A stretch of DNA of 64,000 nt from Geodermatophilus obscurus (GCF_900143215.1 NZ_FRDM01000003.1:62001-126000); one strand, 5' to 3'; positions 26,191 through 34,942 are shown, numbered from the stretch's first letter. Numbers and translations are program-made. Notes: a model not told the origin generated them from the sequence alone.

Positions 26191-26682
26191 TCAGGTCGAG
26201 CCGCCGCCCGAGCCGGAGCCGGCGCCGAAGTCCTCCGGGGAGATCTGGTCGAGGAACTCGCGGAACTTCTCGACCTCGTCCTCCTGCTCGTCGGGGATCT
26301 CGATGCCGACCTCGTCGAGCAGCTCCTCGGCGCCGAAGATCGGGGCACCGGTGCGGACGGCGAGGGCGACGGCGTCCGACGGGCGGGCGCTGACCACCCG
26401 GTCGTCGCCGAACACCAGCTCGGCGATGTAGATGCCGTCGCGCATCTCGGTGATGTTGACCGCCTCGAGTTCCGCGCCGAGCGCGCGGACCACCTCGCGC
26501 AGCAGGTCGTGGGTCATCGGCCGGGCCGGGCGCACCCCCTGCTGCTCGAAGGCGATCGCGGCCGCCTCGACCGCACCGATCCAGATGGGCAGGTACCGCT
26601 CCCCCTGCGTCTCCTTGAGCAGGAGGATCGGCTGGTTCCCGGGCAGCTCGACCCGGACGCCGACGACTCTGAGTTCCTGCAC
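26191..26682 (-). CDS. bifunctional nuclease family protein (DUF151)
   Basis: A 163-residue DUF151 protein; plant and bacterial members have been reported to have DNase and RNase activity. Family motifs: LELPGNQPILLLKE-like start (here VELPGNQPILLLKET), RYLPIWIGAVEAAAIAFE, RPMTHDLL, and a C-terminal RPSDAVALAVRTGAPIF. The last 20 residues are acidic then Gly/Ser-rich. Orthologue position equals Rv1829, between the two MerR genes. Cytosolic. Confidence 0.9.
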   Translation of the reverse strand: MQELRVVGVRVELPGNQPILLLKETQGERYLPIWIGAVEAAAIAFEQQGVRPARPMTHDLLREVVRALGAELEAVNITEMRDGIYIAELVFGDDRVVSARPSDAVALAVRTGAPIFGAEELLDEVGIEIPDEQEDEVEKFREFLDQISPEDFGAGSGSGGGST

Positions 26683-26804
26683 GGTGGGGCTCCCTCAGCT
26701 GCGGCCCGGGAACGGGCGGTGGATCGGTAGGGGCGGCTGGTGGACGACGGCTCGGCGCCGGGGCCGCGGACTCGGGGCCCGGCCCCGACCACGGTACGCC
26801 CGAG

Positions 26805-27530
26805 TCAGGGGCGCAGGAGGTCCCGGAGGCGTGCCTCCAGCAGGGCTCCGTGCAGCTGGGCGGAGAGCCCCACGAGCTCGCGCAGCTTCTCGGTCGCCCG
26901 GTTGCGGGCCTCCTCCGAGCGCGCCCGCAGCACCGGCGCGACCAGCTGCTCGACCAGCCCGGCCTCCCGCTCGGCGCCGTTCTGGTAGACGCGCAGGTGC
27001 CGCGGCTCGATGCCGTGCCGGGCGAGCCCGGCGGCGGCCCGCGCGATCGGCAGGTCGGCCGCGGGGTGCCGCCCGTCGGCGTCGGGGACGAGCAGCCCGA
27101 ACTGCACGCAGGTGGCCAGCTGCCCGGGCTCGAGCCCCGAGGCCCGCGCGAACTGCTCGCCGGTCAGGCTGCCGGTGTCGGCCTCCTCCTCCGGCGGCGG
27201 TGCCGCCGGAGGCGGGCTGCCGGGCAGGAGCTCGCCGCGGTCGAGCGCCTCGAGGTGCTCCTTGATGACCCGCAGCGGCAGGTACTGGTCGCGCTGGGCG
27301 GCCAGCACGTACCGCAGCCGGGCCACGTCGGCCGAGGAGAACTTCCGGTACCCCGACGGGGTGCGCCGGGGGTGGACGAGGTCCTCGGACTCCAGGTACC
27401 GGATCTTGCTGATCGTGACGTCCGGGAAGTCCTCACGGAGCACGGTCAGCACCTCGCCGATGGTCAGGCGTGGCGCGTGCCGCTCGTCGGGCTCCCCGGA
27501 CGCGTCGGCACGCGAGGGCACCGCGCTCAC
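26805..27530 (-). CDS. ftsR: MerR family regulator FtsR (Rv1828-like)
   Basis: A 241-residue regulator. The N-terminal winged helix reads LTIGEVLTVLREDFPDVTISKIRYLESEDLV, quoted in parts as LTIGEVLTVLREDF and ISKIRYLESEDLV, then RRTPSGYRKFSSADVARL. This is the form of Rv1828 and of Corynebacterium FtsR, which controls ftsZ and other division genes. A Pro/Glu linker at 105-120 separates a C-terminal effector-like domain. Directly downstream of garA, as in mycobacteria. GTG start at 27530. Confidence 0.88.
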   Translation of the reverse strand: MSAVPSRADASGEPDERHAPRLTIGEVLTVLREDFPDVTISKIRYLESEDLVHPRRTPSGYRKFSSADVARLRYVLAAQRDQYLPLRVIKEHLEALDRGELLPGSPPPAAPPPEEEADTGSLTGEQFARASGLEPGQLATCVQFGLLVPDADGRHPAADLPIARAAAGLARHGIEPRHLRVYQNGAEREAGLVEQLVAPVLRARSEEARNRATEKLRELVGLSAQLHGALLEARLRDLLRP

Positions 27531-27659
27531 GCCGCCGTCCGTGCTGTCGGCACCGTCCCCGACCCCCTGGCTGCCCGCCGGGTCACGAGCGCTCCTCGCC
27601 GGCGCCCGCCGCGCTCGTGCCCGGTGGTGCGGTGCCCATGCCTGACCTCGCGAGCCCGG

Positions 27660-28172
27660 TCACGCGCCGGCGGGCTCGCCCGTGCGCGGACCGGTCAGGT
27701 AGACGAGGCGGAACTTGCCGATCTGGACCTCGTCGCCCCCGGCCAGCGTCGCGACGTCGACCGGCTCGCGGTTGACGTAGGTGCCGTTGAGGCTGCCGAC
27801 GTCGTGCACCGAGAAGCCGCCGCCCTCGCGGTGGAACTCCACGTGCCGGCGGCTGACGGTCACGTCGTCGAGGAAGATGTCGCTGTCGGGGTGCCGGCCG
27901 GCGGTGGTGACGTCCTGGTCGAGCAGGAAGCGGCTGCCGGCGTTCGGGCCGCGCTTGACGACCAGCAGGGCGGAGCCGGCAGGCAGCGACTCGACCGCGC
28001 CGGCGTGCGCGTCGGCCTCGGTGACCTCGGGGGTCTCGGCGGAGTCCTCGCCACCCACCTTGGGGATGACGCTGGTGGACTCCCCGATCCGCTCCTGGGA
28101 CAGCGCCGCGCCGCACTGCGCGCAGAAGCGACTGCCCTCGGGGTTGTTGTGGCCACAACGAGTGCAGTGCAC
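27660..28172 (-). CDS. garA: GarA/OdhI-type FHA domain protein with N-terminal zinc ribbon
   Basis: A 170-residue signalling protein. The FHA domain at about 78-150 (GRHPDSDIF, then VTVSRRHVEF and SLNGTYVN) is nearly identical to mycobacterial GarA, which binds and inhibits 2-oxoglutarate dehydrogenase and glutamate dehydrogenase and is switched off when PknB or PknG phosphorylates its N-terminal Thr. The phosphosite ETTSVF of GarA is here ESTSVI at 31-36, keeping T33. Residues 1-22 form a CxxC...CxxC zinc ribbon (CTRCG, CAQCG) absent from M. tuberculosis GarA. GTG at 28172 is preceded by GGAGGAG. Confidence 0.9.
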   Translation of the reverse strand: MHCTRCGHNNPEGSRFCAQCGAALSQERIGESTSVIPKVGGEDSAETPEVTEADAHAGAVESLPAGSALLVVKRGPNAGSRFLLDQDVTTAGRHPDSDIFLDDVTVSRRHVEFHREGGGFSVHDVGSLNGTYVNREPVDVATLAGGDEVQIGKFRLVYLTGPRTGEPAGA

Positions 28173-28300
28173 GTCTGTCTCCTCCGGTGCAGGGGTGGCT
28201 CCGCCGCGGACCTGGATCTGGCCGCGGGCGGCCGGCGGACGACGGGCCGGACGGCCCGTCGTGGGTCGGTCGCCGCGTCGTGCACGGCGGGCCGGGGGTC

Positions 28301-28329
28301 ATGGAACCAGCGGCCGACCCGAGGGTCAA
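28301..28329 (-). promoter_or_regulatory. candidate SigA-type promoter of garA
   Basis: On the minus strand TTGACC (28329-28324), a 17-bp spacer and TTCCAT (28306-28301). The -10 matches poorly, so this is tentative. Leader about 120 nt. Confidence 0.4.
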
Positions 28330-28421
28330 CCGAACGTACAGGGTGAGGCTCGGCGCTTCCCCACGGGGCCGCGCGGCCCCGTGGGGCAGCATAGTGACCC
28401 CCTCCGGCGGCCCGGGGCAGG

Positions 28422-28826
28422 TCAGCCCGCGTCGGCCAGGGCCTGGTACGCGGCGGCGTCCAGCAGTGCCCCGGTGGGGTCGCCGCCGTCCCCGGCGACG
28501 GTGATCTCGACCAGCCAGCCCTCCCCGTAGGGGTCGGCGTTGATGGTCTCCGGCGCGTCGGTGAGGGCCTCGTTGGCGGCGGTCACGACGCCGGCCACCG
28601 GCGCGTAGATGTCGGAGACCGACTTGGTCGACTCGACCTCGCCGATGGGGGTGCCGGGCGCGACCTCGGTCCCGACCTCGGGCAGCTGCACGAAGACGAT
28701 GTCGCCCAGCGCGTCCTGGGCGTGGTCGGTGATGCCGACCCGCACCACGGCGCCCTCGCTCTCACCCGGCTGCAGCAGGGCCCACTCGTGCTGCTCGGTG
28801 TAGCGGCGGTCGTCGGGTGTGGTCAT
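28422..28826 (-). CDS. gcvH: glycine cleavage system H protein
   Basis: A 134-residue lipoyl carrier of the glycine cleavage system that shuttles the aminomethyl group from GcvP to the T-protein. The lipoylated lysine is K68 in GEVESTKSVSDIYAP; YTEQHEW at the N-terminus and NADPYGEGWLVEI near the end are family landmarks. ATG at 28826 has GAGGAG eight bases upstream. It is the last gene of a unit with pgsA2-like, DUF881, DUF1290 and DUF881 genes; gcvT is not in the window. Confidence 0.94.
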   Translation of the reverse strand: MTTPDDRRYTEQHEWALLQPGESEGAVVRVGITDHAQDALGDIVFVQLPEVGTEVAPGTPIGEVESTKSVSDIYAPVAGVVTAANEALTDAPETINADPYGEGWLVEITVAGDGGDPTGALLDAAAYQALADAG

Positions 28827-28866
28827 GCAGCGGCTCCTCGTGGGGGTGATGCGGGCCGGCGCGGCG

Positions 28867-29811
28867 TCAGTTGCCGTCGTCGGTGTCGGGCTGAGCGTAT
28901 TGAGGCCGGTCCAGCTGCCGCAACGCGTCCACCAGCACGGTCGGGGACTGCTCGATGTCGACGCTGCCGCCCTGCCGGCCGACCCGGTCGACGACACCGC
29001 CGGGGATGTTCATCGCCGTCTGCAGGTCCTGCGGCGAGCCGATGACCCGGATCTCGTAGGGGCTCTGCACCGCGGTGCCGTCGATGCGCAGCTGCCCCGG
29101 CTCGCCGGTGACCGCCGTGGAGACCCCGACGCGGACGCCGTCGATCTGCATCGTCTCCGCTCCCGCGCCGCGCAGCTCCTGGACGGCGTCGAGCAGGTCG
29201 GCGACCCGCACGCGGCCCTCCGGGTCGCGGACGGTCATGATCAGGCCCGGACCCTGGGCGGCGACGGTGCCGTTGAGGATGCCGAGGGCCTCGGCCCGCT
29301 CCCGGGCCTCCTGCAGCGCGGCCTCGGACTGGCTGTCGGAGCTGTTCAGCTCCCGCAGCGCGGCGCGCTGGTCGGCGATCTGCTCGCGCAGCCGGTCCTC
29401 ACGGGCGTCGAGGTCGTCGAGGATGCGGACCAGGTCCTCCTCGCGGAGGGTCGAGTAGTCCTCCCCCGTCCCCGTGGTGCGCACCTGGACGGCGAAGGCG
29501 AAGCCGAGCAGCAGGGTGAGGACGCCGATCAGCGCCGCGGCGAGCGGGTCGCGCCGGCGCCGCCGCGGCGCGGGTGCCGCCGGGGCCGGCTGCTCCGCCG
29601 CCGGCGGCTCGGCGTCCGCGCCGGGCGCGGGGGTGACCGGGTCGGGGGCGTGGAGGTCAGGAGCGTCGAGATCGGGAGCGGCGAGGTCGGGAGCGGCGAG
29701 GTCGGGAGCGTGGAAGTCGGGCGCGGCGAGGTCGGGCGCGTCGTCGCCGGGGTGGACGTCGTCCGCCGGCCGCTCGTCGGGCCCGGGCGCCGGGCGCTGC
29801 GGCCCGCTCAT
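28867..29811 (-). CDS. DUF881 family membrane protein (second copy, Rv1825-like)
   Basis: A 314-residue single-pass membrane protein. Residues 1-85 are low complexity with several APDL/APDF repeats, followed by a basic stop and one helix at about 90-108 (ALIGVLTLLLGFAFAVQV). A coiled coil follows (ILDDLDAREDRLREQIADQ), then the DUF881 fold with GPGLIMTVRDPEG and the C-terminal part. DUF881 proteins accompany cell division and envelope genes in Actinobacteria and Firmicutes; the role is unknown. Its ATG overlaps the stop of the DUF1290 gene by four bases. Confidence 0.9.
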   Translation of the reverse strand: MSGPQRPAPGPDERPADDVHPGDDAPDLAAPDFHAPDLAAPDLAAPDLDAPDLHAPDPVTPAPGADAEPPAAEQPAPAAPAPRRRRRDPLAAALIGVLTLLLGFAFAVQVRTTGTGEDYSTLREEDLVRILDDLDAREDRLREQIADQRAALRELNSSDSQSEAALQEARERAEALGILNGTVAAQGPGLIMTVRDPEGRVRVADLLDAVQELRGAGAETMQIDGVRVGVSTAVTGEPGQLRIDGTAVQSPYEIRVIGSPQDLQTAMNIPGGVVDRVGRQGGSVDIEQSPTVLVDALRQLDRPQYAQPDTDDGN

Positions 29812-30140
29812 GCCCGGAACACGTGCCGGCGGATGGCCGCGGCGTTGCCGAAGATGCGGATGCCCAGGACGACGACCACGGCCGTGGACAGCTGCGCGCC
29901 CACGCCCAGCTGGTCGCCGAGGAACACCACCAGCGCGGCCACCACCACGTTGGACACGAACGAGATGACGAACACCTTGGCGTCGAAGATCCCGTCGAGC
30001 CGGGCGCGGAAGCCGCCGAAGACGGCGTCGAGGGCGGCGACCACGGCGATCGGCAGGTAGGGCTGCAGCCACAGCGGCACGGTGGGGTCGAACACCAGCC
30101 CGAGGAGGATGCCGGCGGCCAACCCGAGGATCGGGATCAC
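29808..30140 (-). CDS. small basic protein Sbp (DUF1290)
   Basis: A 110-residue protein with three hydrophobic segments, beginning IPILGLAAGILLGLVF and containing PYLPIAVVAALDAVFGGFRA, the DUF1290 signature; the last segment ends IRIFGNAAAIRRHVF. Named small basic protein in Bacillus, function unknown. It is sandwiched between two DUF881 genes, as Rv1824 is. GTG at 30140 begins two bases after the preceding stop codon. Confidence 0.9.
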   Translation of the reverse strand: MIPILGLAAGILLGLVFDPTVPLWLQPYLPIAVVAALDAVFGGFRARLDGIFDAKVFVISFVSNVVVAALVVFLGDQLGVGAQLSTAVVVVLGIRIFGNAAAIRRHVFRA

Positions 30141-30142
30141 GG

Positions 30143-31063
30143 TCAGCCTCCCGGCGCGGGCTCGGGGGCCGGAGGAGGCGGCACTGCGGACACCGGGACG
30201 GCGGATCGGAGCTCGGGGAAGCTCCCGGCGGGCAGGGACAGCTCGTCCTCCTGGGCGAACTCGAAGCGCAGTCCGTAGGTGTCGGAGATGACGGCGAGGG
30301 CGTTGACCTCGGGGCTGGCCAGGAACCGGCCGCGCAGCGTCCCCGGATCGCCGACCGCGCTGACCAGATAGGGGTTGGTGACCGGCCGGAAGTCGACGAG
30401 GACCGCCTCGCCGGCGAAGCGGATCGCCGTCGTCGGGCCCAGCCGCTGGCCGTTGATGCTGACCGCCTCGGCGCCGGACGCCCACAGCGCGTTGACCACC
30501 AGCTGCAGGTCGCCGTCGCGGACCTGGCCGCGGGGGTCGGCCTCCGTCGTCCCGCCGACCGGGTCGGCGTCGGCGTCGGGTCCGGCGTCGGCCAGGGTGA
30601 CCAGCAGGCCGGGGCCGCTGACCGGGGGCACCGCGGCGGCGAGCTCGGCGCCGGCCAGCCGGTCGAGGGCCCGCTGCCCGACGGCGGTGGCCGCCAGCGC
30701 GTCGTCCCGGGCGGCGGTGACCTGCTCGCGCACCGTCTCCAGGTCGGCGGCGAGCCCGTCGGTGGTCGCCGACTCCCCCTCGATCTCCGCGACCAGCGCC
30801 ATGCGCACCTCCTCGCGGCCCTGGGCGCCGGCCGCGGCCTGGTCGTAGGTGACCGCGGCCAGCACACCGGCGACGGCCATCACCGCGGCGACGGCGAACT
30901 GGCCCCGGCGTCGCCGGGACCGCGGGGCCGCCTCCCCCGCGGCGCGCACCGCGCGGGCCCGCGCGGCCCGGGCGTAGGCCGGGTCGAGGGTCTCGGCGAG
31001 CACCTGGTCGAGCAGCGAGGCGCCCAGCGAGCGTGGCCCGCCGCCGCGCCGCACGGTGGTCAC
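30143..31063 (-). CDS. DUF881 family membrane protein (first copy, Rv1823-like)
   Basis: A 306-residue protein with a basic cytosolic N-terminus (SRRRRGQ), one helix at about 58-75 (FAVAAVMAVAGVLAAVTY), a helical stalk and the DUF881 domain with GPGLLVTLADAG and VNALWASGAEAVSINGQRL. The Pro-rich tail PPPPAPEPAPGG ends it. GTG at 31063 overlaps the pgsA2-like stop by four bases. With its paralogue and Sbp it probably forms a membrane assembly; gene pairing is conserved but no activity is known. Confidence 0.9.
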   Translation of the reverse strand: MTTVRRGGGPRSLGASLLDQVLAETLDPAYARAARARAVRAAGEAAPRSRRRRGQFAVAAVMAVAGVLAAVTYDQAAAGAQGREEVRMALVAEIEGESATTDGLAADLETVREQVTAARDDALAATAVGQRALDRLAGAELAAAVPPVSGPGLLVTLADAGPDADADPVGGTTEADPRGQVRDGDLQLVVNALWASGAEAVSINGQRLGPTTAIRFAGEAVLVDFRPVTNPYLVSAVGDPGTLRGRFLASPEVNALAVISDTYGLRFEFAQEDELSLPAGSFPELRSAVPVSAVPPPPAPEPAPGG

Positions 31064-31731
31064 GGCGGGCTCCCGGCGGCCCGCTCGGCGCGGACCAGCC
31101 CGACGACCTGGACGACGTAGAGGACGCCGGCGAGGAGGTACAGGGCGCTGCCCCAGATGGTCAGCGCCCAGGCGACGGGCGCCACGACGGACGCGACCGG
31201 CCCGGCGCCGTCGGCGAGGAGCAGCAGCGGGAAGGCGTAGAGCAGGATGAACGTCGCCGCCTTGCCCAGGTAGTGCACCTGCAGCGGCGGGTAGCCGTGG
31301 GCGCGCAGCACCAGCAGCGCCAGGCCCAGCACCAGCTCGCGCCCGACCAGGGCGGCGACCAGCCACAGCGGGACGACGTCGCGCAGCACGAAGGCGACCA
31401 GCGTGGCGACGATGTACAGGCGGTCGGCGGCCGGGTCGAGCAGGGCCCCCAGCCGGCTGGACTGCCCGAGGGAACGGGCCAGCGCGCCGTCGGCCCAGTC
31501 GGTGGCCCCGGAGACCATGAGCACGACCACGGCCCAGCCGTCGGCCTGCGGCCCCAGCAGCAGCCAGAGGAACAGCGGGACCCCGAGCAGCCGCAGCACC
31601 GACAGCGCGTTGGGCAGCGTCCACACCCGGTCGGGCAGCAGGTTGCGGTCGGCCACGGTGCCGTAGCCGCCCACCCCGCCGGCCCCCGGCCGGGCCGAGG
31701 CGTCGGCGGACGGCCCGTTGGACGACGTCAC
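31060..31731 (-). CDS. CDP-alcohol phosphatidyltransferase (PgsA2-like)
   Basis: A 223-residue membrane enzyme that condenses CDP-diacylglycerol with an alcohol. The motif D-x2-D-G-x2-A-R-x8-G-x3-D-x3-D is complete: DWADGALAR followed by RLGALLDPAAD. About five to six helices. Substrate (glycerol 3-phosphate or other) is not decided by sequence; the Rv1822 position supports PgsA2. GTG at 31731 has GGAGG close upstream and is preferred to ATG at 31755. First gene of a five-gene overlapping unit ending with gcvH. Confidence 0.88.
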   Translation of the reverse strand: MTSSNGPSADASARPGAGGVGGYGTVADRNLLPDRVWTLPNALSVLRLLGVPLFLWLLLGPQADGWAVVVLMVSGATDWADGALARSLGQSSRLGALLDPAADRLYIVATLVAFVLRDVVPLWLVAALVGRELVLGLALLVLRAHGYPPLQVHYLGKAATFILLYAFPLLLLADGAGPVASVVAPVAWALTIWGSALYLLAGVLYVVQVVGLVRAERAAGSPP

Positions 31732-31884
31732 GACACCTCCGCACCCGCTGGTCACCGGCCCCCGAGGCTAGTGTCCCGCGCCGACACTCCTCGGGGCGGC
31801 GCACCGGGAGCCCGGTTCGCACCCCCTGCCCGGCGTGCCGGAGCGTGCGCGGGGACCCGGAGGTCGGTCCCGCCCCGGGCCTGC

Positions 31885-31985
31885 GGAGGGCGGCGAGGAC
31901 GGGCGGCCCCCTGCAGGGCCCCGTCCCGGGAGGCCCGTCCGGAGGCTCGTCGCGAGCTCGCGAGCGATGGGGCGGGAGGGTCCTT
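31885..31985 (-). terminator. composite GC-rich hairpin element at the EF-G-like 3' end
   Basis: Several overlapping stems, including CGGGAGG/CCTCCCG-type pairs and the palindrome GCGAGCTCGC, with the shared phrase GCGAGCTCGCGAGCGATGG and a final GGGTCCTTG. It resembles the element at the rbpA 3' end and sits at the end of the EF-G-like gene on the minus strand. Confidence 0.5.
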
Positions 31986-31987
31986 GT

Positions 31988-34057
31988 TCAGGCGGGCACG
32001 GCGGTCAGCGACGCGGGCGCCGGCTCGTGGCCCATCGGGCGGCGGGAGAAGCTGCCGGTGCCGTGGGAGACCGAGCGCAGCGCCCCGGCGTAGCCGAGCA
32101 GCTCGACCTCGGGCACCTCGGCGCGCACCGTCGTCCGGTCGCGCTCGGGATCGGCGTCGCTGCCGGTGACCCGTGCCCGCCGTCCGGACAGGTCGCTCAT
32201 CACCGCGCCGACGTACTCCCCCGGCACCACCACCTGCACCTCGCACCAGGGCTCCAGCACCCGGGTGCCGGCGGCCGCGGCCGCCTCGCGCAGCGCCAGC
32301 GCGCCGGCGGCCTGGAAGGCGGCGTCGGAGGAGTCCACCGAGTGCGCCTTGCCGTCGACGAGGGTCACGTGCACGTCGACGATCGGCCGGTCGCCGGCGA
32401 CCCCGCGCTCGGCCTGGGCGCGGATGCCCTTCTCCACGCTGCCGTGGAACTGGTTGGGCACGGTGCCGCCGACGATGCGCTGCTCGAAAACGACGCCGGA
32501 GCCGGGCGGCCCGGGCTCGGCCTCGATCACCACGATGGCGTACTGGCCGTGCCCGCCGGACTGCTTGACGTGCCGGCCGGTGGCCCGCGCCGGCCCGGCC
32601 AGGGTCTCCACCATCGGCACCCGCACCGGGACGGTGTTCACCGCGACGCCGTGCCGGGTGCGCAGCCGTTCCAGCAGCACCTCGGCGTGCGCCTCCCCGA
32701 CGCACCACAGCAGCAGCTGCCCGGTGTCGGGCCGGCGCTCGAGGCGGACCGTCGGGTCCTCGGCGACCAACCGGGACAACGCCGTGGCCAGCCGGTCCTC
32801 GTCGCCCCGGGACGCCGCCTCCACCGCGACCGGCAGCTGGGGCGTGGGCAGGTCCCACGGTGGGACCAGCCGCGGGTCCTCGGGCGAGGACAGGGTGTCC
32901 CCGGTCTCGGCCGCGGTGAGGCGGGCGACGGCGCAGATGTCGCCCGCCGGGCAGGCCGCGACCGGGCGGAGGGTCGCGCCCAGCGGCGAGCTCACCGCGC
33001 CGATCCGTTCGTCGACGTCGTGGTCGGGGTGCCCGCGGTCGGCCATGCCGTGCCCGGAGACGTGCACCGGGGTGTCCGGGCGCAGGATGCCGGAGAAGAC
33101 CCGCACCAGCGAGACGCGGCCGAGGTAGGGGTCGGTCGTCGTCTTGACCACCTCGGCGACCAGCGGGCCGTCCGGGTCGCAGGTCAGCGGCGGCGCCGGC
33201 GAGCCGTCGGGGCGGGTGACCGGTGGGCAGCCGTGCTCCATCGGGCACGGGAAGCCGTTGACCAGGAGGTAGAGGAGGGAGTCCATGCCGATGCCCTGCA
33301 GCGGCGCGGCGCAGAGCACGGGGTGGAAGTGGCCGCGCGCGACCGCGGTCCCCAGGTCGCTCATCAGGTCGCCCTGGACCAGCTCGTCGCCGGCGAGGTA
33401 GCGCTCCATCAGCGCCTCGTCCTCGCTCTCGCCGATGATGCCCTCGATCAGCTCGCTGCGCAGACGGTCGGCGTCCGGGGCCTCGGCGCCGGGTTCCAGC
33501 AGGTTGACCAGCCCCGAGACGCTGCCGTCCGGGCCCCGTTCGACGAGGTGGACGGGGTAGACGCCCGCGCCCAGCATCATCTGGCACAGCCGGACGGTCT
33601 CCTCGACGTCGGCCCGGGCGCGGTCCAGCTGGGTGACGACCACCGCGCGCGGCATGCCCACCGCCGCGCACTCCTCCCACAGCTGCACGGTGCCCGCGTC
33701 GACGCCGTTCACCGCGGAGACGACGAACAGCGCGGCGTCGGCCGCGCGCAGCCCGGCCCGCAGCTCGCCGACGAAGTCCGGGGAGCCCGGGGTGTCCAGC
33801 AGGGTGATGCGGTGCCCGTCGTGCTCGACGGTGGCCACGCCGAGCGACACCGAGCGCTGCTGGCGGGCCTCCACCTCCTCGCTGTCCAGGCAGGTGGTGC
33901 CGTCCTCGACCCGGCCGGCCCGGGTCAGCGCGCCGGTGGCGACCAGCAGCGCCTCGGCGAGGGTGGTCTTGCCCGCGGCCGCGTGGCCCACCAGGGCCAC
34001 GTTGCGGACCTTCTCGGCCGGCCGCGGGCCGGGTGCGGCGACGGTCTCCTTGCCCAC
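31988..34057 (-). CDS. elongation factor G-like GTPase (EF-G2 type)
   Basis: A 689-residue EF-G paralogue. G1 is GHAAAGKTT (24-32), G3 DTPG (88-91), and the G4 motif reads TQLD (142-145) instead of NKxD. Domains II to V follow, with the domain IV strand GGHGQYAIVVIE and C-terminal VPEVELLGYAGALRSVSHG. This matches the actinobacterial EF-G-like (FusA2) group, whose role on the ribosome is unsettled; it is not the main translocase, which is expected elsewhere in the str operon. GTG at 34057 starts six bases after the DUF1918 stop, so the two are probably cotranscribed. Confidence 0.87.
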   Translation of the reverse strand: MGKETVAAPGPRPAEKVRNVALVGHAAAGKTTLAEALLVATGALTRAGRVEDGTTCLDSEEVEARQQRSVSLGVATVEHDGHRITLLDTPGSPDFVGELRAGLRAADAALFVVSAVNGVDAGTVQLWEECAAVGMPRAVVVTQLDRARADVEETVRLCQMMLGAGVYPVHLVERGPDGSVSGLVNLLEPGAEAPDADRLRSELIEGIIGESEDEALMERYLAGDELVQGDLMSDLGTAVARGHFHPVLCAAPLQGIGMDSLLYLLVNGFPCPMEHGCPPVTRPDGSPAPPLTCDPDGPLVAEVVKTTTDPYLGRVSLVRVFSGILRPDTPVHVSGHGMADRGHPDHDVDERIGAVSSPLGATLRPVAACPAGDICAVARLTAAETGDTLSSPEDPRLVPPWDLPTPQLPVAVEAASRGDEDRLATALSRLVAEDPTVRLERRPDTGQLLLWCVGEAHAEVLLERLRTRHGVAVNTVPVRVPMVETLAGPARATGRHVKQSGGHGQYAIVVIEAEPGPPGSGVVFEQRIVGGTVPNQFHGSVEKGIRAQAERGVAGDRPIVDVHVTLVDGKAHSVDSSDAAFQAAGALALREAAAAAGTRVLEPWCEVQVVVPGEYVGAVMSDLSGRRARVTGSDADPERDRTTVRAEVPEVELLGYAGALRSVSHGTGSFSRRPMGHEPAPASLTAVPA

Positions 34058-34062
34058 GCCGC

Positions 34063-34263
34063 TCAGCCGTTCGCCGGCTCGGGGACGACGGCGCAGGTGC
34101 CTGCGGCCGGGTGGAAGACGCCGGTGTGCCCGTCGGGGTCCCACTGGACGACGTACGGCGGCCCGCCGCCCTCTCCCCTGACCTCGAGCACCCTGCCGGT
34201 GCGCTCGGCTTCTCCCTGGTGGGTGGACCGGACGACGATCCGGTCCCCGACGCGTGCTTGCAC
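34063..34263 (-). CDS. DUF1918 domain protein
   Basis: A 66-residue small beta-barrel-like protein: VGDRIVVRSTHQGEAERTG, then GGPPYVVQWDPDGHTGVFHP. DUF1918 is widespread in Actinobacteria and of unknown function; its SH3-like layout suggests a binding role. GTG at 34263. Located immediately upstream of the EF-G-like gene. Confidence 0.88.
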   Translation of the reverse strand: MQARVGDRIVVRSTHQGEAERTGRVLEVRGEGGGPPYVVQWDPDGHTGVFHPAAGTCAVVPEPANG

Positions 34264-34385
34264 GACGACCTCCTGGCGGCTGCCCCGTCTGTGTGCTGTG
34301 GGTCACAGCCTGCCTGCGGCGCCCGGACCGATCAAGGGACCCGGGCCCGTCGCCTCCCCGTTCGGCCGGAGCCCATGCTGGTGGC

Positions 34386-34589
34386 ATGACGAGCCCCCGG
34401 CACGCGGCCGGCCGCGATCAGCAGAGCGGGCTCGCGCACGCCGTCCCCCGGGAGACCGCCGACGGACCGCCGCCCTGGCTGGCCGCCTGCGGGACCCCCG
34501 TCGCCGTCGTCCAGGGCAGCTGGTCGGGGCGGCACGGGCTGGGGTCGGCGTCGCCCTGCCCGGAGTGCGCCCGCCGCGCGTCGGCCTGA
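34386..34589 (+). CDS. small hypothetical protein with a Cys-rich end
   Basis: A 67-residue protein, not recognised. It has a Trp-containing middle (PPPWLAACGTPVAVVQGSW) and a C-terminal CPECARR, so three Cys, possibly one zinc site. No clear ribosome binding site before ATG at 34386. It is divergent from DUF1918 and followed by the 14-mer repeat. A real gene is likely but not certain. Confidence 0.45.
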   Translation: MTSPRHAAGRDQQSGLAHAVPRETADGPPPWLAACGTPVAVVQGSWSGRHGLGSASPCPECARRASA

Positions 34590-34942
34590 CCCTTCCCCGT
34601 CGGAGCGGCTGTCCGACGTCCGGTGTCGAGAAGCTATCGTTGGGGATAACGGTACTTCGCGCTCAGGCGTAGGTGGCACGGCCGGCAGAACGGGTCAGCG
34701 GGCGGGTGCCCCGAGGGCGGGCGACGTCGGGACCGGCGCGGCGAGGTCCACCACCCGCCAGCGCCGCCGACCGGCTCCGGTCTGCCGAGCCGTGGCGGTC
34801 GTGGCCGCGGCCCCGGGACGGGGTCGGGTGCCCGCTCGGGCCGGATCTCCTCGGTGGGTTGCCGGGTGGAGCCCCGGACGGCGCGGAGGTGATCGATGCC
34901 CCGGGCGCCGGCCGGACGCGGTCCGCACCGCGGTCGTGGCGC
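34590..34942. other. 353-bp gene-free region
   Basis: Contains one exact copy of the dispersed 14-mer (34639-34652). Nothing else recognisable. Confidence 0.6.
34639..34652 (+). repeat. dispersed 14-mer, copy 3
   Basis: GTTGGGGATAACGG, 50 bp after the small gene ending at 34589, extended here to CGTT-GGGGAT-AACG. Confidence 0.9.

Noticed and set aside
28144-28157. Palindrome GTTGTGGCCACAAC as an operator of garA
   Set aside because: It lies inside the coding sequence for the zinc ribbon and follows from the Cys-Gly-His-Asn-Asn codons.
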